Positions 35,830 to 46,059 of a stretch of 64,000 nucleotides of DNA are shown piece after piece. Below the pieces are notes generated by a model, which saw nothing but the letters and a program-made list of their open reading frames with translations, searched no databases and was not told where the DNA came from. The position numbers were made by a program, and so were the translations under genes. The DNA is from an uncultured Pirellulaceae bacterium (GTDB taxonomy: Bacteria > Planctomycetota > Planctomycetia > Pirellulales > Pirellulaceae), in assembly GCA_938084685.1 (NCBI GenBank), contig CALKGE010000008.1:1-64000 (forward strand), written 5' to 3'. The first letter of the stretch is position 1; the number at the start of each line of letters is the position of its first letter.

Positions 35830-36780
35830 CTAGGCAAGGCTCAGGCAACGATCGATATATGCGCGGGATTTGTTAATGGCTGCTGTTACTTCCGCTACAG
35901 TCGGTAAGATCGGTATACCACGAGGAACAGGATGCATGAAGATCTCAACATACCCCTTGTAGTTTACATCTTTCAGCGCTTTCACAATCGGCACGTAATC
36001 CAATCCGCCACCAAATCCGGGAAGCTGCTGCATCTCAATTTCTTTCGCAGCCTTCACTCTGATTCCCTCGCTATGCTCCTGAAAATAAATAAATGGTACA
36101 TGCTGAGGGCAAAGTTCCCGACAGAGCTGCGGAATCTGCTGCTCCCACTTATGTAAATGATGAAAGGCCAGTGCAATTCCAAGATGTTTGGAACGATTGA
36201 ATTCGGCAAAGTATCTCAGCGAATCCGGATGATACAGAAGTTGTCGATCATGGTTTTCCAACGCAATCGTTACACCAAGTTCTTCAGCCTTTTCGACATG
36301 AGGTTTCATCTGTTCAAGGAAAGCTTTCACTGCGGCTTTCGCTTCTGCCCCTTGTGGCTCCCGTGGCCCGCGAGTTCCACACAATACAATCTTCCCCTGC
36401 AGATCACTGAGCCATTTCATCTCCTGCTGCAGCCCAAAAGGCCCCAGCGGATACCGCGTACTCACACCCAACTCGACGTCATGTTCGCGAAGCATCTTTC
36501 GAAACGCATCGTCTCCCATCTCATCAATCTGCTCGCGCTGGTTTCCGTGAACACGACACCAGATATCAATCGCCTTGGCGCCCACCTTGCTGACTTCAGG
36601 CAAAATATCCTTCAATGGAAATTCACCATACATGGCTGAAGACAAAACATAGTTCAGCTGGTAAGAAGCTTTCCTGCTCTCAGCCATCGCCGGGCGGGCA
36701 ATAGCCGCCGCTGCTGCAGAAGAAGTGACTTGACCAAACCGGCGTCGTGAAATCTGGGAAATTCTTCGTTGCTCTGTCAT
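35830..36780 (-). CDS. Tat-exported sugar phosphate isomerase/epimerase-like protein
   Basis: 316 aa. The N-terminus ISRRRFGQVTSSAAAAAIARPAMA is a twin-arginine signal. The rest is a xylose-isomerase-like TIM barrel: KVGAKAIDIWCRVHG, LGVTIALENHD with the metal-binding Glu, HLGIALAFHHLHKW with His, and GYVEIFMHPVP. Numerous exported members of this family in planctomycetes act on unknown sugars. Monocistronic and divergent from the ceramidase-like gene. Confidence 0.88.
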   Translation of the reverse strand: MTEQRRISQISRRRFGQVTSSAAAAAIARPAMAESRKASYQLNYVLSSAMYGEFPLKDILPEVSKVGAKAIDIWCRVHGNQREQIDEMGDDAFRKMLREHDVELGVSTRYPLGPFGLQQEMKWLSDLQGKIVLCGTRGPREPQGAEAKAAVKAFLEQMKPHVEKAEELGVTIALENHDRQLLYHPDSLRYFAEFNRSKHLGIALAFHHLHKWEQQIPQLCRELCPQHVPFIYFQEHSEGIRVKAAKEIEMQQLPGFGGGLDYVPIVKALKDVNYKGYVEIFMHPVPRGIPILPTVAEVTAAINKSRAYIDRCLSLA

Positions 36781-37012
36781 TGCTGCTCGACTTCCAAAAC
36801 TTGCAATCTTCAGTGACCACCAGCAAAACGGCAGCCTTTGTCTCCAGCTTCATTATATTACCGGACCAGCAATCGGGTGCACGAATGCTTACCCTGCGTC
36901 TGTCCAGCAGCCTCCCTGGTTGGTGAACATGAATCGGCATGAAACGCTGAATTGCCTTGAGTCGTGCATTAGAATGAAGAAGACCAAACTATTCGATATG
37001 GAGTCCCCGGTT

Positions 37013-38410
37013 ATGTCTACCTCAACACCAAGACGCGAGTTCCTGCAGCAATCTCTGGCGGCTGCCACTGTCTGGAGGCTGCTTCCAGAATCCCTGCAAG
37101 CCGAGACTCATCAGGATGTCTCTCTGAAACTATCGAGTTTCACGGTCGATATCACACCACCCAAAGGACATTCGCTTTGCGGCGGCTGGATTAAACCTGT
37201 CGTCGATGTTACCGATTCACTGGAAGCCCACGGCATTGTTTTACAAGGTGCTGGCAAACCGATGGTGCTACTGGCGATCGACTGGACAGCCCTGGCCAAC
37301 GGTGGTCATCTTTTATGGCGGGAAAAGATCGCAGCTGCTGTTGGTTCAACGCCTGAACGAATCGCGATCCATTCGGTCCATCAGCACAACGCTCCTTTCG
37401 CATGCCTCGAAGCTCAGGAAATCGTCCATGCCCAGGGCGACCTGCCTCACATCGTGATGGTCGATTATTTCCATGACTGTATTGCTCGAATTTCCGAAGC
37501 TGCCAAGCAAAGTCTCGGCAGTGCCATGCCAGTGACACATATCGGGCAGGGTGAAGGAAAAGTCGACAGAGTGGCTTCCAACCGCCGTATCTATCGCGAC
37601 GAGAACGGTGTCATTAAAGCGATGCGAGGAAGCAGTTGCCGAGATCCAAAACTGCGGGCGATGACAGAGGGGACAATCGACCCGATGCTGAAAACAATTT
37701 CGTTTTACCATCAGGACAAACGGATCGCCTCCCTGCATTACTATGCCACGCACCCAATGAGCTATTACGGCGACGGGTTAGTGTCGAGCGACTTTGTCGG
37801 TATCGCACGCAAGCAACTTCAAAAAGAAGAGCCCGGTTGTCATCACATCTACTTCACTGGTGCGGCAGGCAACGTTTCAGCCGGCAAATATAACGATGGC
37901 AGCCACGAGGTACGTCCCATTCTGGCACAGCGTATTTACGACGGAATGCGACTGTCGCTCAAGAATACCAAAGTCAATCCGGTAGAAACGGTGAGTTGGC
38001 GGAGTGTCGAGATTCTGCCGGAAGTTCGCAGTACATTCAATAAACAGGATCTTGAAAAAGTCATCTCCAATAAAGAGGGAAGTGTCGTCAGTCGGAATCG
38101 ACCATCCTATATGCTGGCGTGGCTCAACCGGGTTGAACGAAAGCAACCAATTATTCTGAGTTCACTGGCGATCAACGACCTCGCAACAATCCACTTGCCT
38201 GCTGAGTCATTCATTGAATATCAGCTGCGGGCTCAACAACTGGCTCCAGAGTTATTCGTCGCAACCGCAGCCTACGGAGACGGAGGCCCCTGGTACTTAC
38301 CCATCAAAGAAGAATATCCGGCTTTGGGATATGAAGTCAGTGTCGCATTCTGTGAACCGAGTGTGGACGACGTGATGACCGCCGGAATCAAACAACTCCT
38401 AGGAAGCTAA
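37013..38410 (+). CDS. Tat-exported neutral ceramidase-like hydrolase
   Basis: I choose the ATG at 37013 (MSTSTPRREFLQQSLAAA), which begins the twin-arginine signal and follows a GGAG. The frame opens earlier at 36920. The body (~45-465) resembles the neutral/alkaline non-lysosomal ceramidase N-domain: FTVDITPPKGHSLCGGW, AIHSVHQHNAPF (His pair), HYYATHPMSYYGDGLVSSDF, and FTGAAGNVSAGKYN. Family members hydrolyse amides such as N-acylsphingosine with a zinc ion. Many bacterial copies with Tat signals have unknown substrates. Starts a plus-strand operon with two cytochrome genes (9 bp to the next). Confidence 0.85.
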   Translation: MSTSTPRREFLQQSLAAATVWRLLPESLQAETHQDVSLKLSSFTVDITPPKGHSLCGGWIKPVVDVTDSLEAHGIVLQGAGKPMVLLAIDWTALANGGHLLWREKIAAAVGSTPERIAIHSVHQHNAPFACLEAQEIVHAQGDLPHIVMVDYFHDCIARISEAAKQSLGSAMPVTHIGQGEGKVDRVASNRRIYRDENGVIKAMRGSSCRDPKLRAMTEGTIDPMLKTISFYHQDKRIASLHYYATHPMSYYGDGLVSSDFVGIARKQLQKEEPGCHHIYFTGAAGNVSAGKYNDGSHEVRPILAQRIYDGMRLSLKNTKVNPVETVSWRSVEILPEVRSTFNKQDLEKVISNKEGSVVSRNRPSYMLAWLNRVERKQPIILSSLAINDLATIHLPAESFIEYQLRAQQLAPELFVATAAYGDGGPWYLPIKEEYPALGYEVSVAFCEPSVDDVMTAGIKQLLGS

Positions 38411-38419
38411 CACGGGACG

Positions 38420-41400
38420 ATGAGACAACTTCTACCGATCGCAACATGCGTTCTTGCTCTGCTTTTACAGACTGGCAGCATTCAAGCTCAAAATGAACGC
38501 ACTGTCACCGAAGCCGACATGCCTCGCATCCCTCACACTCCTGCCCAGGATGCGTTGAGTACATTCAAAGTGGCAGACGGCTTTGAACTGGAACTTGTGG
38601 CTGCCGAACCACTTGTTTCAGACCCGGTAGCCGCCTGCTTCGATGAACATGGCCGCATGTTTGTCGCTGAAATGCATGGTTATCCCTTTTCTCAGGAACC
38701 GACGCAGCTCAACCCGGCCGGTGGCGGACTAAAGGATGCCGGAATCATCCGTATGCTGGAAGATACGGACAAGGATGGGAAGATGGATCAGAGTACGATC
38801 TTCGCTGAGCAGCTCAGCTGGCCCACCTCCGTCCTGCCCTACAATGGTGGGATTTTCGTGATCGCACCAAAGTTCCTTTACTACCTGAAGGATACCGACG
38901 GTGATAATAAAGCGGACGTCCGGGAAGTGATCCTGGAAGGCTTTGGCCGCAACAATGTACAGTCGGTAACCAATGGACTTATCTGGGGACTCGATAATCA
39001 AATCTACTTTGCCGCTGGTCGCAATCCAAAGACACTGACGCATCGCGGGAAACCTCTGTTTCCAGTAGGTGGCGTCGATTTACGATTTGATCCCAGGACT
39101 GAAGTATTTGAAACGGTCACCGGTGGACTGCAATTCGGGCACTCGCGAGACATCTGGGGAACCCGTTTTGTCTGCAGTAACAGTAATCACATTCAACAGG
39201 TTATCCATCCCCAGCACTATATCACTCGGAATCCCTATCTGGTGGCATCAGGGATGGTCCGCAGCGTTGCCGCTGATGGCGCCAGTGCTCGGGTATTCCG
39301 CCTCAGCCCGCCGGAACCCTGGAGAATCGTGAGGCAGAAGTGGCGAGCACTCGACAAAGGGTATCGTCTGGTCATCAATGATGATGGAGGTTGGGAATTC
39401 ATTCCACTCGACCCCTCGAAACCGGCGGGGGTCGTTCCCACGGAATACCCAGTAGGGTTCTTTACTTCAGCCACAGGTATCACGATTTATGCGGGGGACG
39501 CTTATCCTGAAAAATATCTGGGCAATGCATTTGTGGGAGACGTTGGCGGTAATCTGGTTCATCGCAAAATCGTCAATTCGGAAGGAGTGGTTTACTCAAG
39601 TAAGCGAGCGGATGAAGGAGTCGAATTTATTCAGTCCACCGACAATTGGTTTCGCCCAGTCAACTTCCTTAACGCTCCCGACGGAACACTCTACGTACTG
39701 GATATGTACCGAGAGACGGTTGAGCATCCTTACTCCATTCCCGAAGAGATCAAGAAGTTTCTGCATTTGACCAGTGGCAGAGACCGGGGGCGAATTTACC
39801 GGGTTGTGCGGAAAGACATGAAGATCCGTGAACCTTTAGATCTCGGAGCGATGACCAACGCGGAACTGGTACAACAGCTCCACTCCACCAATGGCTGGAA
39901 CAGGGACACCGCACAGCGACTGCTGGTCGAACGTCAGGATCATGCTGTCGTACCGGCATTGGACGAGTTGGTTCTCCGAGGGAATTCGTCACTTGGACGA
40001 CTGCATGGACTTTACGCACTGCATGGACTCAAATCCTTAAAGCTGGCTCATCTTCTAGCCGGGTTACGTGACCATGAACCACGTGTCCAAGCGCATGCGA
40101 TTAAACTCTCCGAACCTCTGCTGGCAGAACACAAGGATCTTGTCCAGCAGATCTGCACTTTGGTTTCCAGTCCCAGCGAACATGTTCGTATTCAGATGGC
40201 ATATTCACTTGGGGAATCGTTACCGGACCACGCCGTTGCCACATTGGCCGAACTGGCTCTGGCGAACAACTCAACACCAGAAATCCGTACGGCTGTCCTC
40301 TCTTCAGTGGGAAAATATTCTGATCGCTTCCTGCTGACACTACTGCAATCAGGCCAGGGAAAACCTCAACTAGCCTCCATAGCACTTCAATCGTCCGTTC
40401 TTGTTGGATCCGACAAACGCGACGAGCTTACGTTTAACGTTCTCCGGAATACGGCGGCATTGCCTGCAAGCGTACAACCGCTGGTCCTGCGTGGATTGGG
40501 GGAAGGCCTGAACCGCCGCGGTATGACGCTCAGTGCGATCATCAGGTCGGCCGCAGCGCCGCAGGGCCTGGCTGATCGATTGGGGCAATCGTTTCAGAAT
40601 GCCGAAGCAAAAGCATTGAACGCCAAAGCTGAGCTACCCCACCGAATCGCTGCACTTCAATTACTCGCCTTCTCTCATCTACCTGCCACCACTCAATCCC
40701 TGGAAGGATTGCTGAACCCGCAAACACCCCAGGCTCTTCAGATTCAAGTGGTACAGACGCTAGGAGCCATCAATGCACCAACTCTGGCAGAAATCCTGTT
40801 TACTCGCTGGAAGGGATATAGTCCGCTTGTCCGTCGCGAAGTCGTGGATGCACTTATACAGTCCCCACAAAACACACAACGCCTTTTGACGGCGATTGAG
40901 GAAGGGGTGATTCAGCGAGTGGAATTGGAACCTGATAAGAAACAGCTGTTGCTGCGACACCCCGACAGTAACATCCGAACAAAAAGTCAGCAGCTCTTTG
41001 GAAACGAAGCCAATACGGATCGAGCCAAGGTCGTACAGGAATTCCAATCGGTACTGAGTCTGGAAGGTCGAGTCGCTGAGGGCAAAGAAGTCTTCACAAA
41101 AAAATGCTCGACCTGCCATCAAGCCGGCTCGATCGGTACTCAGGTTGCGCCCAACCTGGCAAGCGTGAAAAACAAGTCTGCTGCAGACCTGCTGATTGCC
41201 ATTCTCGATCCTAATCGTGAAGCCCAGCCCAATTTCAATGTTTATACGGTCATTACGCTACAGGGCAAAGTGCTAACTGGTATCATTGCCTCGGAAACAG
41301 CAACCAGCATTACGTTAAAACGGGCTGAAGGGAAGCAGGACGTCATCCTTCGCAATAACATCGACGAACTGATTTCCAACGGCGTATCCCTCATGCCTGT

Positions 41401-41479
41401 CGGTCTGGAAAAAGATCTCAAGGCTCAGGACATTGCTGACGTCATTTCCTTTATTAAACAGAGTAAAGAGATCAAGTAG
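38420..41479 (+). CDS. Heme-binding membrane-bound dehydrogenase (beta-propeller, HEAT repeats, cytochrome c)
   Basis: 1019 aa with a Sec signal (ends GSIQAQ). The first ~400 residues form a PQQ-like beta-propeller (FELELVAAEPLVSDPVAACF, DHGRMFVAEMHG-like blades, and VGDVGGNLVHR), the family known as 'putative membrane-bound dehydrogenase'. Next come HEAT-like repeats (~480-850: LHGLYALHGLKSLKLAHLLA …). A C-terminal class I cytochrome c carries CSTCH (about residue 896) and AILDPNREAQPNFNVY. Probably an exported dehydrogenase that passes electrons to its own heme. Substrate unknown. First of two tandem paralogs. Confidence 0.92.
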   Translation: MRQLLPIATCVLALLLQTGSIQAQNERTVTEADMPRIPHTPAQDALSTFKVADGFELELVAAEPLVSDPVAACFDEHGRMFVAEMHGYPFSQEPTQLNPAGGGLKDAGIIRMLEDTDKDGKMDQSTIFAEQLSWPTSVLPYNGGIFVIAPKFLYYLKDTDGDNKADVREVILEGFGRNNVQSVTNGLIWGLDNQIYFAAGRNPKTLTHRGKPLFPVGGVDLRFDPRTEVFETVTGGLQFGHSRDIWGTRFVCSNSNHIQQVIHPQHYITRNPYLVASGMVRSVAADGASARVFRLSPPEPWRIVRQKWRALDKGYRLVINDDGGWEFIPLDPSKPAGVVPTEYPVGFFTSATGITIYAGDAYPEKYLGNAFVGDVGGNLVHRKIVNSEGVVYSSKRADEGVEFIQSTDNWFRPVNFLNAPDGTLYVLDMYRETVEHPYSIPEEIKKFLHLTSGRDRGRIYRVVRKDMKIREPLDLGAMTNAELVQQLHSTNGWNRDTAQRLLVERQDHAVVPALDELVLRGNSSLGRLHGLYALHGLKSLKLAHLLAGLRDHEPRVQAHAIKLSEPLLAEHKDLVQQICTLVSSPSEHVRIQMAYSLGESLPDHAVATLAELALANNSTPEIRTAVLSSVGKYSDRFLLTLLQSGQGKPQLASIALQSSVLVGSDKRDELTFNVLRNTAALPASVQPLVLRGLGEGLNRRGMTLSAIIRSAAAPQGLADRLGQSFQNAEAKALNAKAELPHRIAALQLLAFSHLPATTQSLEGLLNPQTPQALQIQVVQTLGAINAPTLAEILFTRWKGYSPLVRREVVDALIQSPQNTQRLLTAIEEGVIQRVELEPDKKQLLLRHPDSNIRTKSQQLFGNEANTDRAKVVQEFQSVLSLEGRVAEGKEVFTKKCSTCHQAGSIGTQVAPNLASVKNKSAADLLIAILDPNREAQPNFNVYTVITLQGKVLTGIIASETATSITLKRAEGKQDVILRNNIDELISNGVSLMPVGLEKDLKAQDIADVISFIKQSKEIK

Positions 41480-41516
41480 TCTCATCGCACGCACTTATTC
41501 GCAACTGGATCTGATC

Positions 41517-44513
41517 ATGCTCCGCCTCTTCGCCATTTATCTAACGATTTCCCTCAGTTTGATCTCTGTTGCCACGCTTCTGTCTCAGGATCCAAAGGAG
41601 ACACCAGAGGAAATCAGCAAACGAATCGATGAGCTGGCCAGCAAAATGCCCCGTCTGCCCGCTTCGACGCCGGAAGAGTCCAAAGCCAAGATTGAAATCC
41701 ACTCTGCCTTTGAAGTACAGATCGTAGCAACCGAACCACTCATCAGGGATCCAGGAGCCATCGACGTTGATGAAGATGGCAGGATGTACGTATGTGAACT
41801 GCCAGAATACAACGCCTATGCGGCTAAACAGGATCCTGGCGAAAAGGGAGCCGTCAAACAACTGGTTGATACCGATGGAGACGGGAAATATGACAAAGCG
41901 ACCACCTTCCTCGTCGACATTCCATATCCCACCGCCGTGCTCTGTTGGGATGGAGGTGTCTTTATCGGAGCAGCGCCTAATATTCATTACGCCAAAGATA
42001 CGGACGGAGATGGTGTAGCGGATGAAAACAGAATTGTCTTTTCCGGATTTGGAAGTGACCTGGCCGGCGAGGCTCATTTGAATTCCTTCCGTTGGGGGCC
42101 GGACAACAGAATCCATCTTTCAACCAATCTCTCTGGTGGAGAAGTTAAAAGTTCCGCCGAAGATCAAACTCCTGTTTCCGTACGCGGCCGGGGGATCATC
42201 TTTGACCCACGCGACCCTACCTCTTTCGAGCTTACCAGTGGGGGTGGTCAACATGGAATGAGTATGGATAACTGGGGACGAAAGTTCGTCTGCCAGAACA
42301 GCGTTCCGGCAGAAACGCTGATGTACGACGATCGCTATCTGGCACGAAACAGTGTCATGCAGGCTGCCAACGCAGCAACCTCTATTGCGCCGGACGGCAA
42401 ATTCACTCATCTGTTCCGTATCAGTGAAGGAGAACCCTGGCGAGAATTACGAACGATGCTGCGTCGAACCAAACAATTCCGCGGTTCGGATGAAGGTGGA
42501 AAGCCCTTTGGGTTTTTTACTGGAGCGACCGGAATCACTATCTACCGCGGTGACGCCTGGCCGGAATCGATGCATGGCAACCTGATCGTTGGTGATGTAG
42601 CGAACAATCTAATCTATCGAGCGAATGTGAAATCCAAAGGGTTGGAACTGATCGCGGAACGAGCGGATGAGGGAAAGGAATTCGTCGCTTCCAAAGATTT
42701 GTGGTTTCGACCTGTCCAGTTTATGAATGCCCCCGATGGTACGTTGTATGTGCTTGATATCTCGCGAGAATTGATTGAAGGCGCGGCTTTCCTTCCGCCG
42801 GAATTTATGAAGCATCTGGATCCTGTCAGTGGTAACGACCAGGGACGAGTCTATCGTATTGCTCCGAAAGGTTTTGTCTCGTCGACACCAAAGCTCGGAG
42901 ATTTAAGTACTCCGGAACTGGTCGCCCTGCTAGATCACACCAACGGCTGGCACCGGGATACCGCAGGTCGACTGCTTTCGACTCGACAGGATCTTGCAGC
43001 TGTCTCTCCTCTGCGACAATTGGTCACGCAGAGCAAGACGGCTGCCGGTCGGTACCTGGCTCTGTACAATTTGCAGAGTTTAAACGCTCTGGATGAATCG
43101 AGCGTGCTGTCCGGATTGAAGGATGAACAACCCATTGTCCGCTGGCATGCCTTGCGATGTGCCGAAAGCCTCTGCAACCAGGCTCCAGCCGTGCTGCACG
43201 CAATGAATGAAATGGTCGATGACCCGGACATTCGTGTCCGATACCAGCTAGCATTCTCCATTGGCAATGCTTTAGCGGGCTCCCGCAACGAAACACTTGC
43301 CAGACTGGCTATCCAGGATGTTAACAATCGATGGATGCGACTTGCCATCCTCAGTTCACTGGGCCGCGGTGCTGATAAAGTACTGGTCACGCTGGCCGGG
43401 CAGGAATCTTTCGTATCCAACGCCAATGGTTTAGTGTTCCTGAAGGAGTTATGCAGTCAGATCGGCCTGAGAAACCGCCCTCATGAAGTGTCTGCTGTGA
43501 TCCATACCATGAATACCCATACGGAATTATCGATGCCATTGCTGGAAAGTCTGGTCAGCAAAGTCCAGGGAGCTCAGCGAGAGCAATTACTGGCGTTAAC
43601 CAGCGGTAAAGCGACCGCCGTTCTGATGCAACTGATCGACTCCGCTTTCAAGTCAGCCGGCGACAGTTCACTCGATGCTGCCACGCGCGTCCAGGCCGTC
43701 GAAAATCTGCAACTGGCCAAATTTGAACAGACGTCAGGATTGCTCAACGAATTGCTGGCGGTCAACGCGTCGTTTGAAATCAAAGCTGCTGCGATTGAAA
43801 CCTTGAGCGAGTATACCAATGAAGAAGTTGCCCAGATTCTCATCAGGCGCTGGCCGACGATGGGGCCTACACTTCGCATGCGAGCGGCCGAGGCAATGCT
43901 GTCCAGAACAGAATGGACACTGGCACTGCTCGATGCCGTGGACAGCGGGCAGGTAGGACGCGGAGATCTCGACCCTGCGCGAGTTACCTTACTCAAAGCT
44001 CATCCCAATGAAACAATTTCGGCTCGCGTCAACAAACTCTTTGCCAGCGCTTCCAATGCAGCACGACAGCTGGTCCTCAAGGAGTATCAGGCATCGCTTG
44101 AAATCAAAGGGGATCCTGACAACGGTAAAATTCTGTTCAAGAAACATTGTTCAGCCTGCCACCGACTGGAAAATGTCGGTAACCAGATCGGAGCGGATCT
44201 CAATGGCATTCGCAACCGTGGACTCGATGCGGTCCTGCTGAATGTTCTGGATCCCAACCGGGAAGTGAAGCCCAAGTATTTGACTTATGTGATCGTCGAT
44301 CTGGATGGCCGTAGTACAACCGGAATGATCTCTGACGAAAGTGCTAATAGCATTACGGTTCGTAAACCGGATGGCACGAGCACCACAGTGCTGAGATCAG
44401 AAATTGACCTGCTCAAGAGTACTGGCCTTTCCTTCATGCCGGAAGGACTGGAAAAACAGATCAATAAACAGCAAATGGCTGATCTGCTTTCCTACCTGAA
44501 TTCCCTGCAGTAA
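41517..44513 (+). CDS. Second heme-binding dehydrogenase paralog
   Basis: Start chosen at 41517 (MLRLFAIYLTISLSLISVA), a clear signal peptide. The open frame from 41433 would overlap the previous gene. ~998 aa with the same layout as its upstream neighbour: beta-propeller (FEVQIVATEPLIRDPGAIDV, VGDVANNLIYRANV), HEAT-like repeats (~450-820), and cytochrome c with CSACH near residue 878 and VLDPNREVKPKYLTYV. The two proteins share many blocks in register and are a tandem duplication. The coupled pair suggests a heterodimer or substrate-specialised copies. Confidence 0.92.
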   Translation: MLRLFAIYLTISLSLISVATLLSQDPKETPEEISKRIDELASKMPRLPASTPEESKAKIEIHSAFEVQIVATEPLIRDPGAIDVDEDGRMYVCELPEYNAYAAKQDPGEKGAVKQLVDTDGDGKYDKATTFLVDIPYPTAVLCWDGGVFIGAAPNIHYAKDTDGDGVADENRIVFSGFGSDLAGEAHLNSFRWGPDNRIHLSTNLSGGEVKSSAEDQTPVSVRGRGIIFDPRDPTSFELTSGGGQHGMSMDNWGRKFVCQNSVPAETLMYDDRYLARNSVMQAANAATSIAPDGKFTHLFRISEGEPWRELRTMLRRTKQFRGSDEGGKPFGFFTGATGITIYRGDAWPESMHGNLIVGDVANNLIYRANVKSKGLELIAERADEGKEFVASKDLWFRPVQFMNAPDGTLYVLDISRELIEGAAFLPPEFMKHLDPVSGNDQGRVYRIAPKGFVSSTPKLGDLSTPELVALLDHTNGWHRDTAGRLLSTRQDLAAVSPLRQLVTQSKTAAGRYLALYNLQSLNALDESSVLSGLKDEQPIVRWHALRCAESLCNQAPAVLHAMNEMVDDPDIRVRYQLAFSIGNALAGSRNETLARLAIQDVNNRWMRLAILSSLGRGADKVLVTLAGQESFVSNANGLVFLKELCSQIGLRNRPHEVSAVIHTMNTHTELSMPLLESLVSKVQGAQREQLLALTSGKATAVLMQLIDSAFKSAGDSSLDAATRVQAVENLQLAKFEQTSGLLNELLAVNASFEIKAAAIETLSEYTNEEVAQILIRRWPTMGPTLRMRAAEAMLSRTEWTLALLDAVDSGQVGRGDLDPARVTLLKAHPNETISARVNKLFASASNAARQLVLKEYQASLEIKGDPDNGKILFKKHCSACHRLENVGNQIGADLNGIRNRGLDAVLLNVLDPNREVKPKYLTYVIVDLDGRSTTGMISDESANSITVRKPDGTSTTVLRSEIDLLKSTGLSFMPEGLEKQINKQQMADLLSYLNSLQ

Positions 44514-44550
44514 CATTCTCGCAGGGATGCCTTTGGAGGATCGTGTTGAG

Positions 44551-45963
44551 TTAAGCCACTCGATCTAATTCATCGATCGAATCACCAAACGGCAGGATCG
44601 GCATGGGCCTTCCACTGAAGTCCGGGTAGGCATCTTCCCAGTTAATACCCAGATGCTTGTAGACACTTGCCCATAGATCATTCGGCGTCAGTGGACGAGA
44701 GACTGGTTCTTCACCACGAGAATTGGTGGCACCAATAACCTGACCTGTCCGCATACCACCACCGCTAACGATGAAACTCATCGAATTCGGCCAATGGTCA
44801 CGACCTGGCTGTAAGACTTGCGTTCTGGAACCGGGACGTTCGTTGATACGTGGCGTACGTCCAAATTCTCCGGTCACGATCAACATGACTCGTTTATCCA
44901 AACCGCGCTCATAGAGGTCTTCAATCATCGCGGAAACTACTTGGTCATAGATCGGGAAGCGAACTTCTGAATCTCTGAACAGGTGACAGTTCACAGCATG
45001 ACTATCCCAGTTGTAGACACCCCAATCGGGCATCCTGATTCCCGAAACATAGGGATTCTCCATGACAACCGATACCCAGGGGACGCCAGCTTCGACAAGA
45101 CGTCGAGCAAGGATGGCTCGTTGGCCCCATTCATGACGTCCGAACCGATCGCGAAGTGCATCTGATTCGTGAGACAAGTCAAATGCCTTGTGCGCCTCAG
45201 GAGATGTGATCATGGAAATCGCTCGTTGATTGAACGTATCCATGGACTCCATCACGCCACTGGTTTCGATATCTTTCCGCAGGTTATCCAAATCACCCAG
45301 CAGGGAAACTCGATCATTCAATCTCTCTTCAAACAATCCTGCGTTTAAGGAGAGGTTCTGGACTTTGAAATTCTCTGCATTCGGATCCCCCGACACATTA
45401 AAAGGATGTGTCTCTTTCCCAAGATAGGCGGAACCAAACGAGAACGTATCTACAGAGTTCACTCGGCCATTGCCCAGCACGATGTAATTACATAAACCTT
45501 TTGGGTTTCGATAGCCTTCGAGCTTCTTGGCAGCGATCGAACCAACGCAGGGTGCGTCGTTGACAAATCCAGTTGGAGTAGCAGGCTTACGACCGGTGAG
45601 GAACCGTTTATGTCCACCACCGTGATCAGCAAATCCATGGTGAACCGAGCGAATAATATTAAACTTGTCAGCAACCTTGGCCTGAAGTGGAAACAGTTCA
45701 CAGATTTCCATACCGGGAACTTTGGTTCCGATTGGCTTGTAGATACCACGGTAGTCTTCCGGGGCATCCGGTTTCAGGTCGTACATCTCCATATGAGGAG
45801 GACCGCCCGGAAGCCAGACAAAGATAACCGCCGGATTATCCACTCTGGAACTTGCCGTTGCCTTTTCCTGTGCCTGCAGCAACTGGGCCAAACCAGGCCC
45901 GCCCAGGAGCCCGCCGCCGGCCTGCAATACACTTCTACGACTGATCTTTTGTTTTTTGCTCAT
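44551..45963 (-). CDS. DUF1501 domain protein (Tat-exported)
   Basis: 470 aa. Twin-arginine signal SRRSVLQAGGGLLGGPGLAQLLQ. DUF1501 blocks present: VIFVWLPGGPPHMEMYDLKP, SVHHGFADHGGGHKRFLTG, RAILARRLVEAGVPWVSVV, MLIVTGEFGRTP and RDHWPNSMSFIVSGGGM. It belongs to another branch than the one at 2423. There is no PSCyt gene beside it here; its neighbours are the cytochrome-HEAT genes (convergent) and the propeller operon. Confidence 0.92.
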   Translation of the reverse strand: MSKKQKISRRSVLQAGGGLLGGPGLAQLLQAQEKATASSRVDNPAVIFVWLPGGPPHMEMYDLKPDAPEDYRGIYKPIGTKVPGMEICELFPLQAKVADKFNIIRSVHHGFADHGGGHKRFLTGRKPATPTGFVNDAPCVGSIAAKKLEGYRNPKGLCNYIVLGNGRVNSVDTFSFGSAYLGKETHPFNVSGDPNAENFKVQNLSLNAGLFEERLNDRVSLLGDLDNLRKDIETSGVMESMDTFNQRAISMITSPEAHKAFDLSHESDALRDRFGRHEWGQRAILARRLVEAGVPWVSVVMENPYVSGIRMPDWGVYNWDSHAVNCHLFRDSEVRFPIYDQVVSAMIEDLYERGLDKRVMLIVTGEFGRTPRINERPGSRTQVLQPGRDHWPNSMSFIVSGGGMRTGQVIGATNSRGEEPVSRPLTPNDLWASVYKHLGINWEDAYPDFSGRPMPILPFGDSIDELDRVA

Positions 45964-46059
45964 GTTCTAATCTTACCACAAGTCAGATTATGTCACTATC
46001 CAAATCTAGTATCGACATTCAGAACCGGGAGACTTTGGTGCCCCCCTCAAACGGGGTGC

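Noticed and set aside
44504..44527. Terminator between the second cytochrome gene and the DUF1501 gene
   Set aside because: The stem is only 6 bp, begins inside the coding end and has no T tract.
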